From positions 124,001-188,000 of the forward strand of contig NZ_SCNL01000006.1 of NCBI RefSeq assembly GCF_005502745.1: a stretch of 64,000 nucleotides of DNA, given 5' to 3'. The notes under the pieces are model-generated. The model ran no database searches. It had not been told where the DNA came from and saw only the letters and a program-made list of their open reading frames with translations. This DNA comes from Sphingomonas sp. 3P27F8. GTDB taxonomy: Bacteria > Pseudomonadota > Alphaproteobacteria > Sphingomonadales > Sphingomonadaceae. The translations under genes were made by a program, and so were the position numbers. Positions 36,590 to 45,983 of this stretch are shown here, one piece after another. Numbering within the stretch: the stretch's first letter is position 1; each line of letters opens with the position of its first letter.

Positions 36590-37498
36590 TTACGTTTGCC
36601 CGTCCGCGTCAAGCCGTAATTCGTCGATCACGTCGCGAAATGCCTGGCCGGTCGGCGATAGCGACGCGCCATGGATCAGCCACAGCCGGCTGGCGATCGG
36701 CGCCATCAGCCGGCGATAAACCACATTCTCCAGATGCAGCCGCTCCAGCGACCGTGCGAGGATCGTCGCGCCGAAGCCCGCCGCCACCAGCCCGAGCAGG
36801 GTGGCGAAGCTGCTCGCCTCATGCGCGATATCCGGCTCGAACCCCGCCTCGTGGCACAGGCGGAAGAAATGCTCGTTGAAGCCGGCGCCCAGCGGGGAGG
36901 CATAGAGCACGAGAGGCACGCCCGCGAGGTCCGCGATCGTGGGATCTTCCGCGCGATCTGCCAGCGGATGACCGGCGCGCATCGCCACCACCATATCCTC
37001 GTTGACGATGCAGCGCGCGTCGGTGCCGGGCGGCAACACGGGAGGTTCCGCACTACGCACCAGCACGATATCCAGCCCGCCGCGTCGCAATTCCTCGATC
37101 TGCTCGTCACGGCCGAGTTCGCGCAGCGTCAGCTCGACATCGGGATGCGTCTCGCGGAAGCGGTACAGCGCAGAGGCGACGAGCGGGGTAAACGGCCCGG
37201 AGGATGTGAAACCGACCTGCAGCCGTCCAAGCTCGCCGCGGCGTGCAAGCCGCGCCGTCTCGATCGCGTGATCGGCCTGCGCCAGCGTCTGCCGCGCCTC
37301 CGGCAGGAACAGTTCGCCCGCCTCGGTCAGCCGAACCCGCCGGCTGGTGCGATCGAACAGGCGCACGCCCAGCTCATCCTCCAGCGCGCGGATCTGCTGG
37401 CTGAGCGGGGGCTGGGAGATGCCGAGCCGCTGCGCCGCCCGCCCGAAATGCATCTCCTCCGCCACGCACAGGAAATATCGCAGGTGGCGCAGGTCCAT
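36590..37498 (-). CDS. LysR-family transcriptional regulator
   Basis: A 302-residue LysR regulator. The HTH lies at residues 1-60 (RHLRYFLCVAEEMHFGRAAQ, then QPPLSQQIRALEDELG), and the C-terminal effector domain resembles the BenM/CatM-like subgroup. It is 91 bases upstream of mdtA on the same strand and divergent from a second RND operon across 197 bases, so it could control either or both. A clean TATAAT promoter hexamer lies just upstream of its start. Confidence 0.92.
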   Translation of the reverse strand: MDLRHLRYFLCVAEEMHFGRAAQRLGISQPPLSQQIRALEDELGVRLFDRTSRRVRLTEAGELFLPEARQTLAQADHAIETARLARRGELGRLQVGFTSSGPFTPLVASALYRFRETHPDVELTLRELGRDEQIEELRRGGLDIVLVRSAEPPVLPPGTDARCIVNEDMVVAMRAGHPLADRAEDPTIADLAGVPLVLYASPLGAGFNEHFFRLCHEAGFEPDIAHEASSFATLLGLVAAGFGATILARSLERLHLENVVYRRLMAPIASRLWLIHGASLSPTGQAFRDVIDELRLDADGQT

Positions 37499-37695
37499 CG
37501 ATCAAGTCTCACAACGTATCAATCGAGCCATATTATATATTAGACGCGACCCAACCAAGAGCGCATTGGCGCGCCTCGGTGAACGAACGCTGCTGTCCGA
37601 CCGGGCGGGCAGGCGCGGCGTTCGCCGTTTTTCGGGGAGAGGCGTTTTATCCGCCGGTCGGCGTCAGGCCGATACGGCGCATGCGAGAGTTTTGA
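37499..37695. promoter_or_regulatory. divergent promoter between LysR and second RND operon
   Basis: The 197-base gap contains an AT-rich block at 37529-37542 in otherwise GC-rich DNA. Read on the minus strand it gives a perfect TATAAT (37532-37537), which would start the LysR transcript about 27 bases before its ATG; the -35 match is weak. The plus-strand -10 for the RND operon may use the same AT block. This is the natural place for the LysR binding site. Confidence 0.5.
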
Positions 37696-40600
37696 ATGAT
37701 CGGCATCGTCAGGATCGCGCTCACCCGGCCGCTGACCTTCATCGTGATGGCCATATTGATCGCGATCGTCGGCACGATGGCGGCATTTCGCACGCCGGTG
37801 GACATTTTCCCGAATATCAGGGTGCCGGTGATCGCGGTGGCGTGGACGTATTCCGGCCTTGCGCCGGAGGATATGTCGAACCGCATCATCACCTCCTACG
37901 AACGCACGCTGACGACCACGGTCAACGATATCGAGCACATCGAAAGCCAGTCGCTTCAGGGCATCGGCGTGGTGAAAATCTATTTCCAGCCCGGCGCCGA
38001 TATCCGCACCGCGACCGCGCAGGTAACGTCGATCTCCCAATCGGTGCTGAGACAGCTTCCACCGGGCACCACGCCGCCGCTGATCCTGAACTACAGCGCC
38101 TCCACCGTGCCGATCCTGCAACTCGCCCTGTCGGGCAAGGGGCTGTCCGAGCAGCAATTGTTCGATATGGGGCAGAACCAGATCCGCCCCCAGCTCGTCA
38201 CCGTCCCCGGCCTGGCGATGCCCTATCCTTCCGGCGGCAAGCAGCGGCAGGTGCAGATCGATCTCGATCCGCTGGCGCTGCAATCGAAAGGGCTGTCTGC
38301 GCAGGACGTCGCCAACGCGGTCGCGGCGCAGAACCAGATCAACCCGGCAGGCTTCGTCAAGATCGGGCCGACGCAATATAGCGTGCGGCTCAACAACGCG
38401 CCCAGCTCCATCGACGCGCTGAACGACCTGCCGGTGAAGGTCGTCAACGGCGCCACGATCTATATGCGGGACGTGGCCCACGTCCGCGACGGCAACGGCC
38501 CGCAGACCAATATCGTGCACGTCGAGGGCAAGCGTTCGGTGCTGCTCACGATCCTGAAGAACGGCACCACCTCGACGCTGGCGATCGTCGAGGGGACGAA
38601 GCAGGCGCTGCCGCGTATCGCCGCGACGTTGCCCGATACGCTGAAGATCCTGCCGATCGGCGATCAGTCGATCTTCGTGAAGGGCGCGGTGAAGGGCGTC
38701 GTGCAGGAAGGCGCGATCGCGGCCGGCCTGACCAGCCTGATGATCCTGCTGTTCCTCGGATCGTGGCGATCGACGATCATCATCGCGATCTCGATCCCGC
38801 TCGCGATCCTGGCCGCGATCGCGGCGCTGGCGGCGTTTGGTCAGACGCTGAACGTGATGACGCTTGGCGGGCTGGCGCTGGCGGTCGGCATTCTCGTGGA
38901 CGACGCCACGGTGACGATCGAAAGCATCGAATGGCATCTCGAACAGGGCAAGGGCGTCACGGAGGCGATCATGGACGGCGCGGCGCAGATCGTCACGCCG
39001 GCGTTCGTTTCGCTGCTATGCATCTGTATCGTGTTCGTGCCGATGTTCTTCCTGCCGGGCGTCGCGGGTTTCCTGTTCGTGCCGATGGCGCTGTCCGTCG
39101 TCTTTTCGATGATCGCCTCGTTCATCCTTTCCCGCACGCTCGTGCCGACGATGGCGATGTTCCTTCTGAAGCCGCACCGGATGGGCGAGGACGCGCATCT
39201 CGCCGGCAACGCGCGCTCGCGCAATCCGCTGGTGCGTTTCCAGCGCGGGTTCGAGCATCAATTCTCTCGCGCGCGCGCCGCTTATGGCGGGATGCTCGGA
39301 CGGGCGCTGGGCGCGCGCAAGCCGTTCCTGATCGGCTTTCTCGCGATAGTGCTGGTGTCGTTCGGGCTGTTCCCGTGGCTGGGCAGCAATTTCTTCCCCA
39401 GTGTCGATTCGGGGCAGATCGCGATGCATGTGCGCATGCCGATGGGCATGCGGATCGAGGATACCGCCGCCGGTTTCGATCGCATCGGCCGCGCGATGCG
39501 AGAGGTGATCCCGGCGGACGAACTCGGCTCGATCGCGGACAATATCGGCCTGCCGGTCAGTTCGCTCAACACCGTCTATAACAACAGCGGCACGATCGGC
39601 CCTCAGGACGGCGATATCCTCGTCACGCTGAAGGACGGGCATCGGCCGACCGATGCGATCGTCGCCACGCTGCGGCGGGAGCTGCCGCGCCGGTTCCCCG
39701 GCGTCACCTTTTCGTTCCTGCCCGCCGACATCACCAGCCAGATCCTGAATTTCGGCGCGCCCGCGCCGATCGACGTGCAGGTTTCGGGCAAGGATCTGGC
39801 CGCCAACCGCGCCTATGCGGCGAAGCTGCTCGCGAAGATGGCGACGATTCCCGGGCTGGCGGATGCGCGCATCCAGCAGCCGGGTCGCTCGCCCCAGCTC
39901 GACGTGGACGTCGATCGCTCGCGCATCGGCCAATATGGGCTGAACGAACGTGACGTCACCAACAGTCTTTCCGCCTCGCTCGCGGGCACGGCTCAGTCTG
40001 CGCCGGTGTTCTTCGTCGATCCGAAATCGGGCGTTTCCTATCCGGTAATCGCGCAGGCGCCCGAATATCTGGTCGGGTCGATGAGCGATCTTGGCAACGT
40101 GCCCATCTCGGGCGCCGCCGGCAGCGCCGTGCAGCAATTGGGCGGGCTGGCGGATATCCGTCGGTCGAATACGCTGCCGGTCGTGTCGCATTACAATATC
40201 CAGCCGGTCGTCGATATCTACGCCTCGATCCAGGGGCGCGATCTCGGCGCGATCTCTGGCGACGTGCAGCGTGCGATCAAGTCGCTGGAGAAGGAGCTGC
40301 CGAAAGGCGCGCTGGTCACGGTGCGCGGGCAATATGCGACGATGAACACCGCTTTCTCTGGCCTCGGCTTCGGGCTCGCCGGGGCGATCGTGCTGATCTA
40401 TCTGCTGATCGTGGTGAACTTCCAGAGCTGGCTCGATCCGTTCGTCATCATCACCGCGCTTCCCGCGGCACTCGCCGGGATCGTGTGGATGCTGTTCACC
40501 ACCGGCACCACGCTGTCGGTGCCGGCATTGACGGGCGCGATCATGTGCATGGGGGTTGCGACGGCCAATTCGATCCTCGTCATCAGCTTTGCGCGCGAGC

Positions 40601-40893
40601 GGCTGGATGCGCTGGGCGATGCGACGCAGGCGGCGCTGGAGGCGGGGATGGTCCGCTTCCGCCCGGTGCTGATGACGGCGCTCGCCATGATTATCGGCAT
40701 GGGGCCGATGGCGCTCGGCCTCGGCGACGGCGGGGAGCAGAACGCCCCGCTCGGCCGCGCCGTGATCGGCGGTTTGCTCTTTGCCACGATCGCCACGCTG
40801 TTCTTCGTACCCACCGTCTTCGCGCTCGCGCATCGAAAGCGCGCGGGCGCGACCCGGCAACCCACCGTCGAGATGCACCCCGCCCATGGCTGA
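37696..40893 (+). CDS. RND efflux permease (second system)
   Basis: RND transporter of 1065 residues, first gene of a permease-adaptor-NodT operon. TM4 carries VDDATVTIESIEW, conserving the acidic pair. In TM10 the segment GVATANSILVISFA has Ala (about residue 957) where AcrB-like pumps have the proton-relay Lys, so it belongs to a divergent RND branch. The ATG at 37696 follows a GAGAG. The gene order, permease before adaptor, is the reverse of the mdtABC operon. Substrate unknown. Confidence 0.92.
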   Translation: MIGIVRIALTRPLTFIVMAILIAIVGTMAAFRTPVDIFPNIRVPVIAVAWTYSGLAPEDMSNRIITSYERTLTTTVNDIEHIESQSLQGIGVVKIYFQPGADIRTATAQVTSISQSVLRQLPPGTTPPLILNYSASTVPILQLALSGKGLSEQQLFDMGQNQIRPQLVTVPGLAMPYPSGGKQRQVQIDLDPLALQSKGLSAQDVANAVAAQNQINPAGFVKIGPTQYSVRLNNAPSSIDALNDLPVKVVNGATIYMRDVAHVRDGNGPQTNIVHVEGKRSVLLTILKNGTTSTLAIVEGTKQALPRIAATLPDTLKILPIGDQSIFVKGAVKGVVQEGAIAAGLTSLMILLFLGSWRSTIIIAISIPLAILAAIAALAAFGQTLNVMTLGGLALAVGILVDDATVTIESIEWHLEQGKGVTEAIMDGAAQIVTPAFVSLLCICIVFVPMFFLPGVAGFLFVPMALSVVFSMIASFILSRTLVPTMAMFLLKPHRMGEDAHLAGNARSRNPLVRFQRGFEHQFSRARAAYGGMLGRALGARKPFLIGFLAIVLVSFGLFPWLGSNFFPSVDSGQIAMHVRMPMGMRIEDTAAGFDRIGRAMREVIPADELGSIADNIGLPVSSLNTVYNNSGTIGPQDGDILVTLKDGHRPTDAIVATLRRELPRRFPGVTFSFLPADITSQILNFGAPAPIDVQVSGKDLAANRAYAAKLLAKMATIPGLADARIQQPGRSPQLDVDVDRSRIGQYGLNERDVTNSLSASLAGTAQSAPVFFVDPKSGVSYPVIAQAPEYLVGSMSDLGNVPISGAAGSAVQQLGGLADIRRSNTLPVVSHYNIQPVVDIYASIQGRDLGAISGDVQRAIKSLEKELPKGALVTVRGQYATMNTAFSGLGFGLAGAIVLIYLLIVVNFQSWLDPFVIITALPAALAGIVWMLFTTGTTLSVPALTGAIMCMGVATANSILVISFARERLDALGDATQAALEAGMVRFRPVLMTALAMIIGMGPMALGLGDGGEQNAPLGRAVIGGLLFATIATLFFVPTVFALAHRKRAGATRQPTVEMHPAHG

Positions 40894-42067
40894 TATGTCC
40901 GATACGCCCCCGCCGCCCGCCGCCGGCCCCAGCCCGCGCACCCTGAAGCGCGTCGGCATCGTCGCCGCTATTACCGCAGTAGCAATAGCCGCCACCGGCA
41001 TCGCCAGCCGGATAAGCGCTACGGGGGACCTGAAGCAGGTTTCGAGCAACGCGGCTATTCCCACGGTCGCGATCGTTCGCCCGGCGCGCGGCGGGGAGGG
41101 GGCGGCGCTGGTGCTGCCGGGCAACGTGCAGGCGCTCAACAGCGCGGCGATCTATGCGCGGACCAACGGCTACGTCCGCCGCTGGCTGGCAGATATCGGG
41201 GATCACGTGCACGCCGGCCAGCCGCTAGCGATCCTCGACGCCCCGGAGGTCGACCAGCAACTCGCCCAGGCGAGTGCGGATTATCAGACCGCCCTCGCCA
41301 ACCAGAAGCTCGCCGCCACTACGGCGCAACGGTGGAATACGATGCTGGCGAAAGACGCGGTATCGCGGCAGGAGACAGACGAGAAGGCGGGCGATCTCGC
41401 CGCCAAGTCAGCACTCGCCAATGCCGCGCTCGCCAACGTCCGCCGGTTGCGCGCATTACAAGGCTTCACCCGCCTGTATGCGCCGTTCAACGGCGTAGTG
41501 ACGAGCCGTGCCGCACAGATCGGGCAGCTCGTCGTCGCGGGCAACGCCGCATCGCAGGCGCTGTTCACTGTATCGGACGCCAGCCGCGTGCGTGTATTCG
41601 TGCGGGTGCCGCAGGGTGCGTCGGCGGCAGTCCATCCAGGAATGACGGCGACCCTTTCACTGCCCGAATACCCCCGCCGCAGCTTCCCCGCGACGATGAC
41701 CCGCAGCGCGCAGGCGGTGGACGCGCAATCTGGCGCTGTGCTGGTGGAACTTCAGGCGCCTAACCCAGACGGCGCGCTCAAGCCGGGCGCGTTCGCGCAG
41801 GTTTCGTTCAGCACCGGCCCCGGCAGTGGCAACACGCTGAGCCTGCCAGGCAGCACGATCATCTATGGCAATGATGGGCCGACGGTCGCCACGGTGGATG
41901 CGCGCGGGCGCGTGACGGTGAAGCCCGTCACCATCGCACGCGACGAGGGCAAGACGGTGACGATCGCACAGGGCGTGGCCGCCTCCGATCGCGTGGTTGA
42001 TACGCCGCCGGATGCGATCCGCACCGGGGATCACGTGCGTGTGCAGGGCGCCGGCCATGCCGTGTAA
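40886..42067 (+). CDS. RND periplasmic adaptor (second system)
   Basis: HlyD-like membrane-fusion protein of 393 residues. A single N-terminal anchor (about 22-42, GIVAAITAVAIAATGIAS) precedes a lipoyl domain (ARTNGYVRRWLADIGDHV), coiled-coil hairpin, beta-barrel (VRVFVRVPQGASA) and membrane-proximal domain. The start overlaps the permease stop by eight bases and its own stop overlaps the NodT start by eleven, so three genes are translationally coupled. Confidence 0.92.
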   Translation: MADMSDTPPPPAAGPSPRTLKRVGIVAAITAVAIAATGIASRISATGDLKQVSSNAAIPTVAIVRPARGGEGAALVLPGNVQALNSAAIYARTNGYVRRWLADIGDHVHAGQPLAILDAPEVDQQLAQASADYQTALANQKLAATTAQRWNTMLAKDAVSRQETDEKAGDLAAKSALANAALANVRRLRALQGFTRLYAPFNGVVTSRAAQIGQLVVAGNAASQALFTVSDASRVRVFVRVPQGASAAVHPGMTATLSLPEYPRRSFPATMTRSAQAVDAQSGAVLVELQAPNPDGALKPGAFAQVSFSTGPGSGNTLSLPGSTIIYGNDGPTVATVDARGRVTVKPVTIARDEGKTVTIAQGVAASDRVVDTPPDAIRTGDHVRVQGAGHAV

Positions 42068-43463
42068 GCAGTTGCACGCCAAGGCGCCGCTGCTGCTGCT
42101 GTCGCTGGCCGGTTGCTCGATGGCTCCGGCCTATCGCCCGCCGGCGATCGCTACGCCCGCCGCCTATAAGGAAGTGCCGGGCTGGGCCGCGGCAAACCCG
42201 CAGGATATCGCGCCACGCGGCGACTGGTGGATCGCGTTCAACGATCCCGTGCTCAACGATCTGGAAACGCGCGCCATCCAGGCCGCGCCCTCGCTGGCGG
42301 CGGCGCTGGCACGATACGACGCGGCCCGCGCAGCGGCGCGAGTCAGCACCGCCGATCTGTTCCCCACGATCGGTGCCGAAGGGCAGGCAGGACGGCAGCG
42401 GCTTTCGGCAAACCGCCCGCTCGGCAACAGCACCGCGCAAACCTACGACAACTATGTCGTCGGCGCGTCCCTCGATTACGAGATCGACCTGTGGGGGCGC
42501 GTACGCAACAACGTGAAGGCAGCGCGCGCCGATGCACAGGCCAGCGCGGGCGATCTCGCATCGGCGCGGCTCAGCCTGCAAGCATCGGTCGCGGATGCCT
42601 ATGCGCGGCTGCGCGGGCTCGATACCGAAGCCGATCTGCTGCGCCGCTCGGTCGACGCGTTCACACGCGCTTATGACCTGACCGCGACACGCCACGACGG
42701 CGGCATCGCCTCGGGCGTAGACGTTAACCGCGCCCGCACGGTGCTGGCCAACGCGCGGGCGCAGATTTCGGCGGTCGCCAACCAGCGCGCGGCGACGGAG
42801 CATGAGATCGCCGCGCTGATCGGCGTTGTCGCTTCCGACTTTGCGATTACGCCGCATATCCAGCAGCCGGGCGCCTTCGCCGTCCCGGCCGCAGCGCCAT
42901 CGACGCTGCTCGAAAGGCGGCCCGACATCGCGGCGGCCGAGCGGCGGATGTATGGTGCGAACGCCCGAATCGGTGTGGCGCGCGCGGCCTGGTTTCCGTC
43001 GCTCTCGCTCGGACTTTCCGGCGGATGGCAGACAATCGGACCGTCGCTGCTTTCCACGCCCAGCACCTTCTGGGGGCTTGGGCCGCTGTCGGCGGTGGCG
43101 ACTTTGTTCGACGGGGGCCGCCGAAGCGCGCAAATCAAGCTCTCGCGCGCGCAATATGACGAAGCCGCGGCGAATTATCGGGATACCGTGCTTGCCGCGT
43201 TCCGCCAGGTGGAGGATGCGCTCGCCGCGACCCGCCACCTGGCGACCCAGGCGGTGGAGCAGCGCGACGCCGCTAACGCAGCGCAGCGCACCAGCGATCT
43301 GGCACTGACCCGCTATCACGACGGCGCCGCCGACTATCTGGAGGTCGTCACCGCGCAGACCGAAGCGCTCGATTCCGAGCGGGCGCTGATCGCGGTCGAA
43401 ACCAGCCGGATGCGCGCCAGCATCGCGTTGGTGAAGGCGCTGGGCGGCGCGCCGGTCGCCTGA
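42057..43463 (+). CDS. NodT-type outer-membrane efflux lipoprotein (second system)
   Basis: Outer-membrane channel of 468 residues completing the second RND system. The lipobox LLSLAGC gives Cys20; APAYRPPAIATPAAYKEVPG closely resembles the NodT of the mdt operon, suggesting duplication. Two OEP coiled-coil repeats follow. The start codon at 42057 lies inside the end of the adaptor gene. The gene ends two bases from a convergent third NodT gene, with no visible terminator. Confidence 0.92.
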   Translation: MPCKQLHAKAPLLLLSLAGCSMAPAYRPPAIATPAAYKEVPGWAAANPQDIAPRGDWWIAFNDPVLNDLETRAIQAAPSLAAALARYDAARAAARVSTADLFPTIGAEGQAGRQRLSANRPLGNSTAQTYDNYVVGASLDYEIDLWGRVRNNVKAARADAQASAGDLASARLSLQASVADAYARLRGLDTEADLLRRSVDAFTRAYDLTATRHDGGIASGVDVNRARTVLANARAQISAVANQRAATEHEIAALIGVVASDFAITPHIQQPGAFAVPAAAPSTLLERRPDIAAAERRMYGANARIGVARAAWFPSLSLGLSGGWQTIGPSLLSTPSTFWGLGPLSAVATLFDGGRRSAQIKLSRAQYDEAAANYRDTVLAAFRQVEDALAATRHLATQAVEQRDAANAAQRTSDLALTRYHDGAADYLEVVTAQTEALDSERALIAVETSRMRASIALVKALGGAPVA

Positions 43464-43465
43464 CG

Positions 43466-44893
43466 TTACGATTCTCGCGGTTTCGCTGCCGGAGCCGCTT
43501 CGTCGCCCCACCCACCGCCAAGCGAGAGGAACAGTTGCGCTTGCGCATCAGCCAGCGATGCCTGTGCCGCTGCCAGCGTAACCTCGGCGTTGGCTAGCGT
43601 CGCCTGCGCGCTCAGCAGGCTGAGAAAATCGCCGCGGCCGAAGCGGAACAGCTTGTTCGCCTGCGCGGTCGCGACCGCGGCGCTGTCACGCGCACGGCGG
43701 AGCGCAGCGACCTGATCGCGCCCGCGCGCAAAGGCGGATAGCGCCGTCTCAACGTCGCGCAGCGCGCCCAGCACCGTGCCATCGAACATGGCCAGCGCCG
43801 CATCGGCATTGGCGCCGGCCTGCGCGATCTGCGCACGGGCGATCCGGCGGTTCGGAAAGCTCCAGCTTAACAGGGGGCCGAGGCTGAAATTGAGGTCCTG
43901 ATGCTCGCCCAGCGCGCTCAACGGGCCGGTATAACCGATCGAACCGCCGATGCTGATCTGTGGATAGAGCGCCGCGGTGGCAACGCCGACCCTCGCGGTG
44001 GCAGCGGCCAGCCGTCGCTCGGCCGCGCGTATATCCGGCCGGCGGCGCAGCAACGCCGCTCCGTCGCCGACGGGGAGCGGCCCGACGATCGCGGGGAGCA
44101 CGGCGCAACGTTCGACAGTTCGGGAATAGTCGGCAGGTGGCTTTCCGGTTAGCGCGGCGAGTTGATAGAGCGCGGCCTGCCGCGCGGCGACCAACGCCGG
44201 GACGAGCGCTTCGCTCTGCTCCATCGCTGCGCGGGCACGCGTCGTATCGAAGGCGGTGCCGCGGCCGCCCTTTTGCAACCGTTGCGTCGCGCCAAACGTC
44301 TGCCGCTGGATGCCGATCACGCGCGTCGCCGCCGCGATGCGCATATTCGCGGCGCAGACGGCAAGATAGGCGCGCGTCGCAGTGGCCGCGACCGTTACGC
44401 GGACCTGATCGCGCACCGCCGCGACCGCCTCCGCATCGGCGCGCGACGCTTCGATCGTGCGGCGGATGCGGCCTGCCAGATCCAGTGGCAATGCGCCTCC
44501 GATCGTCGCGCTGTAGGTCGCCTCTCCCGTCGGGGGCAGTTCGGTCGCGTAGGGCCGTGCCAGCGCCACGCCCGCATCGATCGACGTTTGCACGGTGCGC
44601 CCGGCAAGCGCCTGATCGACCACGGCGGTCGCGGCGCGCAGGTTCGCGTCGGCGAGGCGCAGATCGGTGTTGGCCGCGAGCGCGTCCGTCACCACGATAT
44701 CGAGCGCGGGATCGCGATAGAGCCGCCACCAGCGATCGGGCAGCGGTGCATCTGCGAACGCCGGATCGTGTGCGGCGTCGAATTTGCCCTGTGCCGCGGG
44801 CGCGTCGACGACCGCACGATCCGGCCGGTGATAGTCCGGCCCCGCGACGCAGCCAGTCAACAATGCCGCAATCGCAAGTGCGCGTCGTTTCAC
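43466..44893 (-). CDS. NodT-type outer-membrane efflux lipoprotein (third system)
   Basis: Third outer-membrane channel in the block, 475 residues. The start is GTG at 44893, overlapping the adaptor stop as GTGA. The lipobox LLTGC gives Cys15, then AGPDYHRPD and RWWRLYRDPALD as in other NodT proteins. It is less similar in its N-terminus to the other two, consistent with its different FUSC/HlyD partners. It is last in the operon FUSC-DUF1656-HlyD-NodT. Confidence 0.91.
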   Translation of the reverse strand: MKRRALAIAALLTGCVAGPDYHRPDRAVVDAPAAQGKFDAAHDPAFADAPLPDRWWRLYRDPALDIVVTDALAANTDLRLADANLRAATAVVDQALAGRTVQTSIDAGVALARPYATELPPTGEATYSATIGGALPLDLAGRIRRTIEASRADAEAVAAVRDQVRVTVAATATRAYLAVCAANMRIAAATRVIGIQRQTFGATQRLQKGGRGTAFDTTRARAAMEQSEALVPALVAARQAALYQLAALTGKPPADYSRTVERCAVLPAIVGPLPVGDGAALLRRRPDIRAAERRLAAATARVGVATAALYPQISIGGSIGYTGPLSALGEHQDLNFSLGPLLSWSFPNRRIARAQIAQAGANADAALAMFDGTVLGALRDVETALSAFARGRDQVAALRRARDSAAVATAQANKLFRFGRGDFLSLLSAQATLANAEVTLAAAQASLADAQAQLFLSLGGGWGDEAAPAAKPRES

Positions 44894-45771
44894 GTCTTCG
44901 GCTCCGTATGCGGCACGATCGTGACAGTCGCCGAGCGACCCGAGACGAGACGCAAATCGGCGGGCACCTTGTCCAGCCTGATCCGAACCGGAATGCGCTG
45001 CGCCAGTCGCACCCAGTTGAAGGTCGGATTCACATTGGGCAGCAGGTTGCCGGTGTTGGTGAGTTCGCTGTCGCTGATCCCGGCGGAAATACTCTCGACA
45101 TGGCCCCATACCATGCGATCGTCGCCCATCAGCTTGATGTGCGCCTTGTCACCGACGCGGATGCTGCCGAGTTTGGTCTCTTCGAAATAGGCCTCGACAC
45201 GCAGGCTTTCACGATCGATCAGCGCCATTGCCTGCTGGCCCGCCGCGACGAAATCGCCGCGGTGCAGATCAAGATTGGTCACCGTACCCGCGACGGACGC
45301 CTTGATGTTGGTGCGGGCAAGATTGAGGCGCGCGCCATCTGCCTGCGCCTCGGCCTGGGCGAGCGCGGCCTGCGCGGTCGCGACATGTGCGACATTCTGC
45401 TCATGCACCTCCGTCGCGACGAGATTGCCGAGCGCTAGATCGCGATTCACCTCGCGCCGCGCCTGCCCAAGCGTCGCGCGCGCGGACTGGATCGCGGCAT
45501 TAGCCTGTTCAAGCGCCAACGCATAACGCGGACGATCGACGACGAACAGCAGGTCACCGGGATTGACCTGCTGATTGTCTCGCACACGTACTTCGGTGAC
45601 GAGTCCGCCGACATCAGGCGTGACGCGCACCACATCGGCACGCACCCGCCCGTCGCGGGTCCAGGGATCTACCTCGTACCGCCGCCACAACCACAACGCG
45701 ATCAATGTCGCGATCGCCACCAGTACGAGCGTCGCGGCGAGACGACCTAAGGGGGCGAAGTAGCGGTTCAT
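44890..45771 (-). CDS. HlyD-family adaptor, AaeA-like
   Basis: Periplasmic adaptor of 293 residues of the EmrA/AaeA type. One N-terminal anchor (about 12-29, ATLVLVAIATLIALWLW), then lipoyl segments (VTPDVGGLVTEVRVRDNQ), a single coiled hairpin and a barrel ending in RIPVRIRLDKVP. AaeA works with AaeB to export hydroxylated aromatic acids in E. coli; here the neighbours FUSC and DUF1656 support the same type of pump. Overlaps at both ends (ATGA with DUF1656, GTGA with NodT) show coupling. Confidence 0.9.
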   Translation of the reverse strand: MNRYFAPLGRLAATLVLVAIATLIALWLWRRYEVDPWTRDGRVRADVVRVTPDVGGLVTEVRVRDNQQVNPGDLLFVVDRPRYALALEQANAAIQSARATLGQARREVNRDLALGNLVATEVHEQNVAHVATAQAALAQAEAQADGARLNLARTNIKASVAGTVTNLDLHRGDFVAAGQQAMALIDRESLRVEAYFEETKLGSIRVGDKAHIKLMGDDRMVWGHVESISAGISDSELTNTGNLLPNVNPTFNWVRLAQRIPVRIRLDKVPADLRLVSGRSATVTIVPHTEPKT

Positions 45772-45983
45772 GGCAGCGGTGCATCCGGTACGAAGAGAAT
45801 AACGAGCAGGCCTAGCACGATGACGTAAAGCGCCACGTCAACGAGCGGGCGATAGGCGATCAAACGATACGCGCCGATCAACCCGAGCAAACGCGTCAGC
45901 ACCGCAGTTAACACCAGCGCCGCGATCGCCAGCAGAAGCAGGCCCGGCATATAGACGCCGGCGATGCTGATCTCGCCGCTCAT
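45768..45983 (-). CDS. DUF1656 small membrane protein, AaeX-like
   Basis: A 71-residue protein with two transmembrane helices (about 10-30 and 46-66) and the family opening GEISIAGVYMPGLL. DUF1656/AaeX proteins accompany AaeA/AaeB-type aromatic acid pumps; their function is unknown. The ATG at 45983 is selected because it overlaps the FUSC stop as ATGA; the frame extends six codons upstream. All four genes of this operon overlap by four bases. Confidence 0.88.
   Translation of the reverse strand: MSGEISIAGVYMPGLLLLAIAALVLTAVLTRLLGLIGAYRLIAYRPLVDVALYVIVLGLLVILFVPDAPLP

Noticed and set aside
39016..41139. 707-codon minus-strand open frame
   Set aside because: Antisense to the second RND permease and adaptor; no motif.
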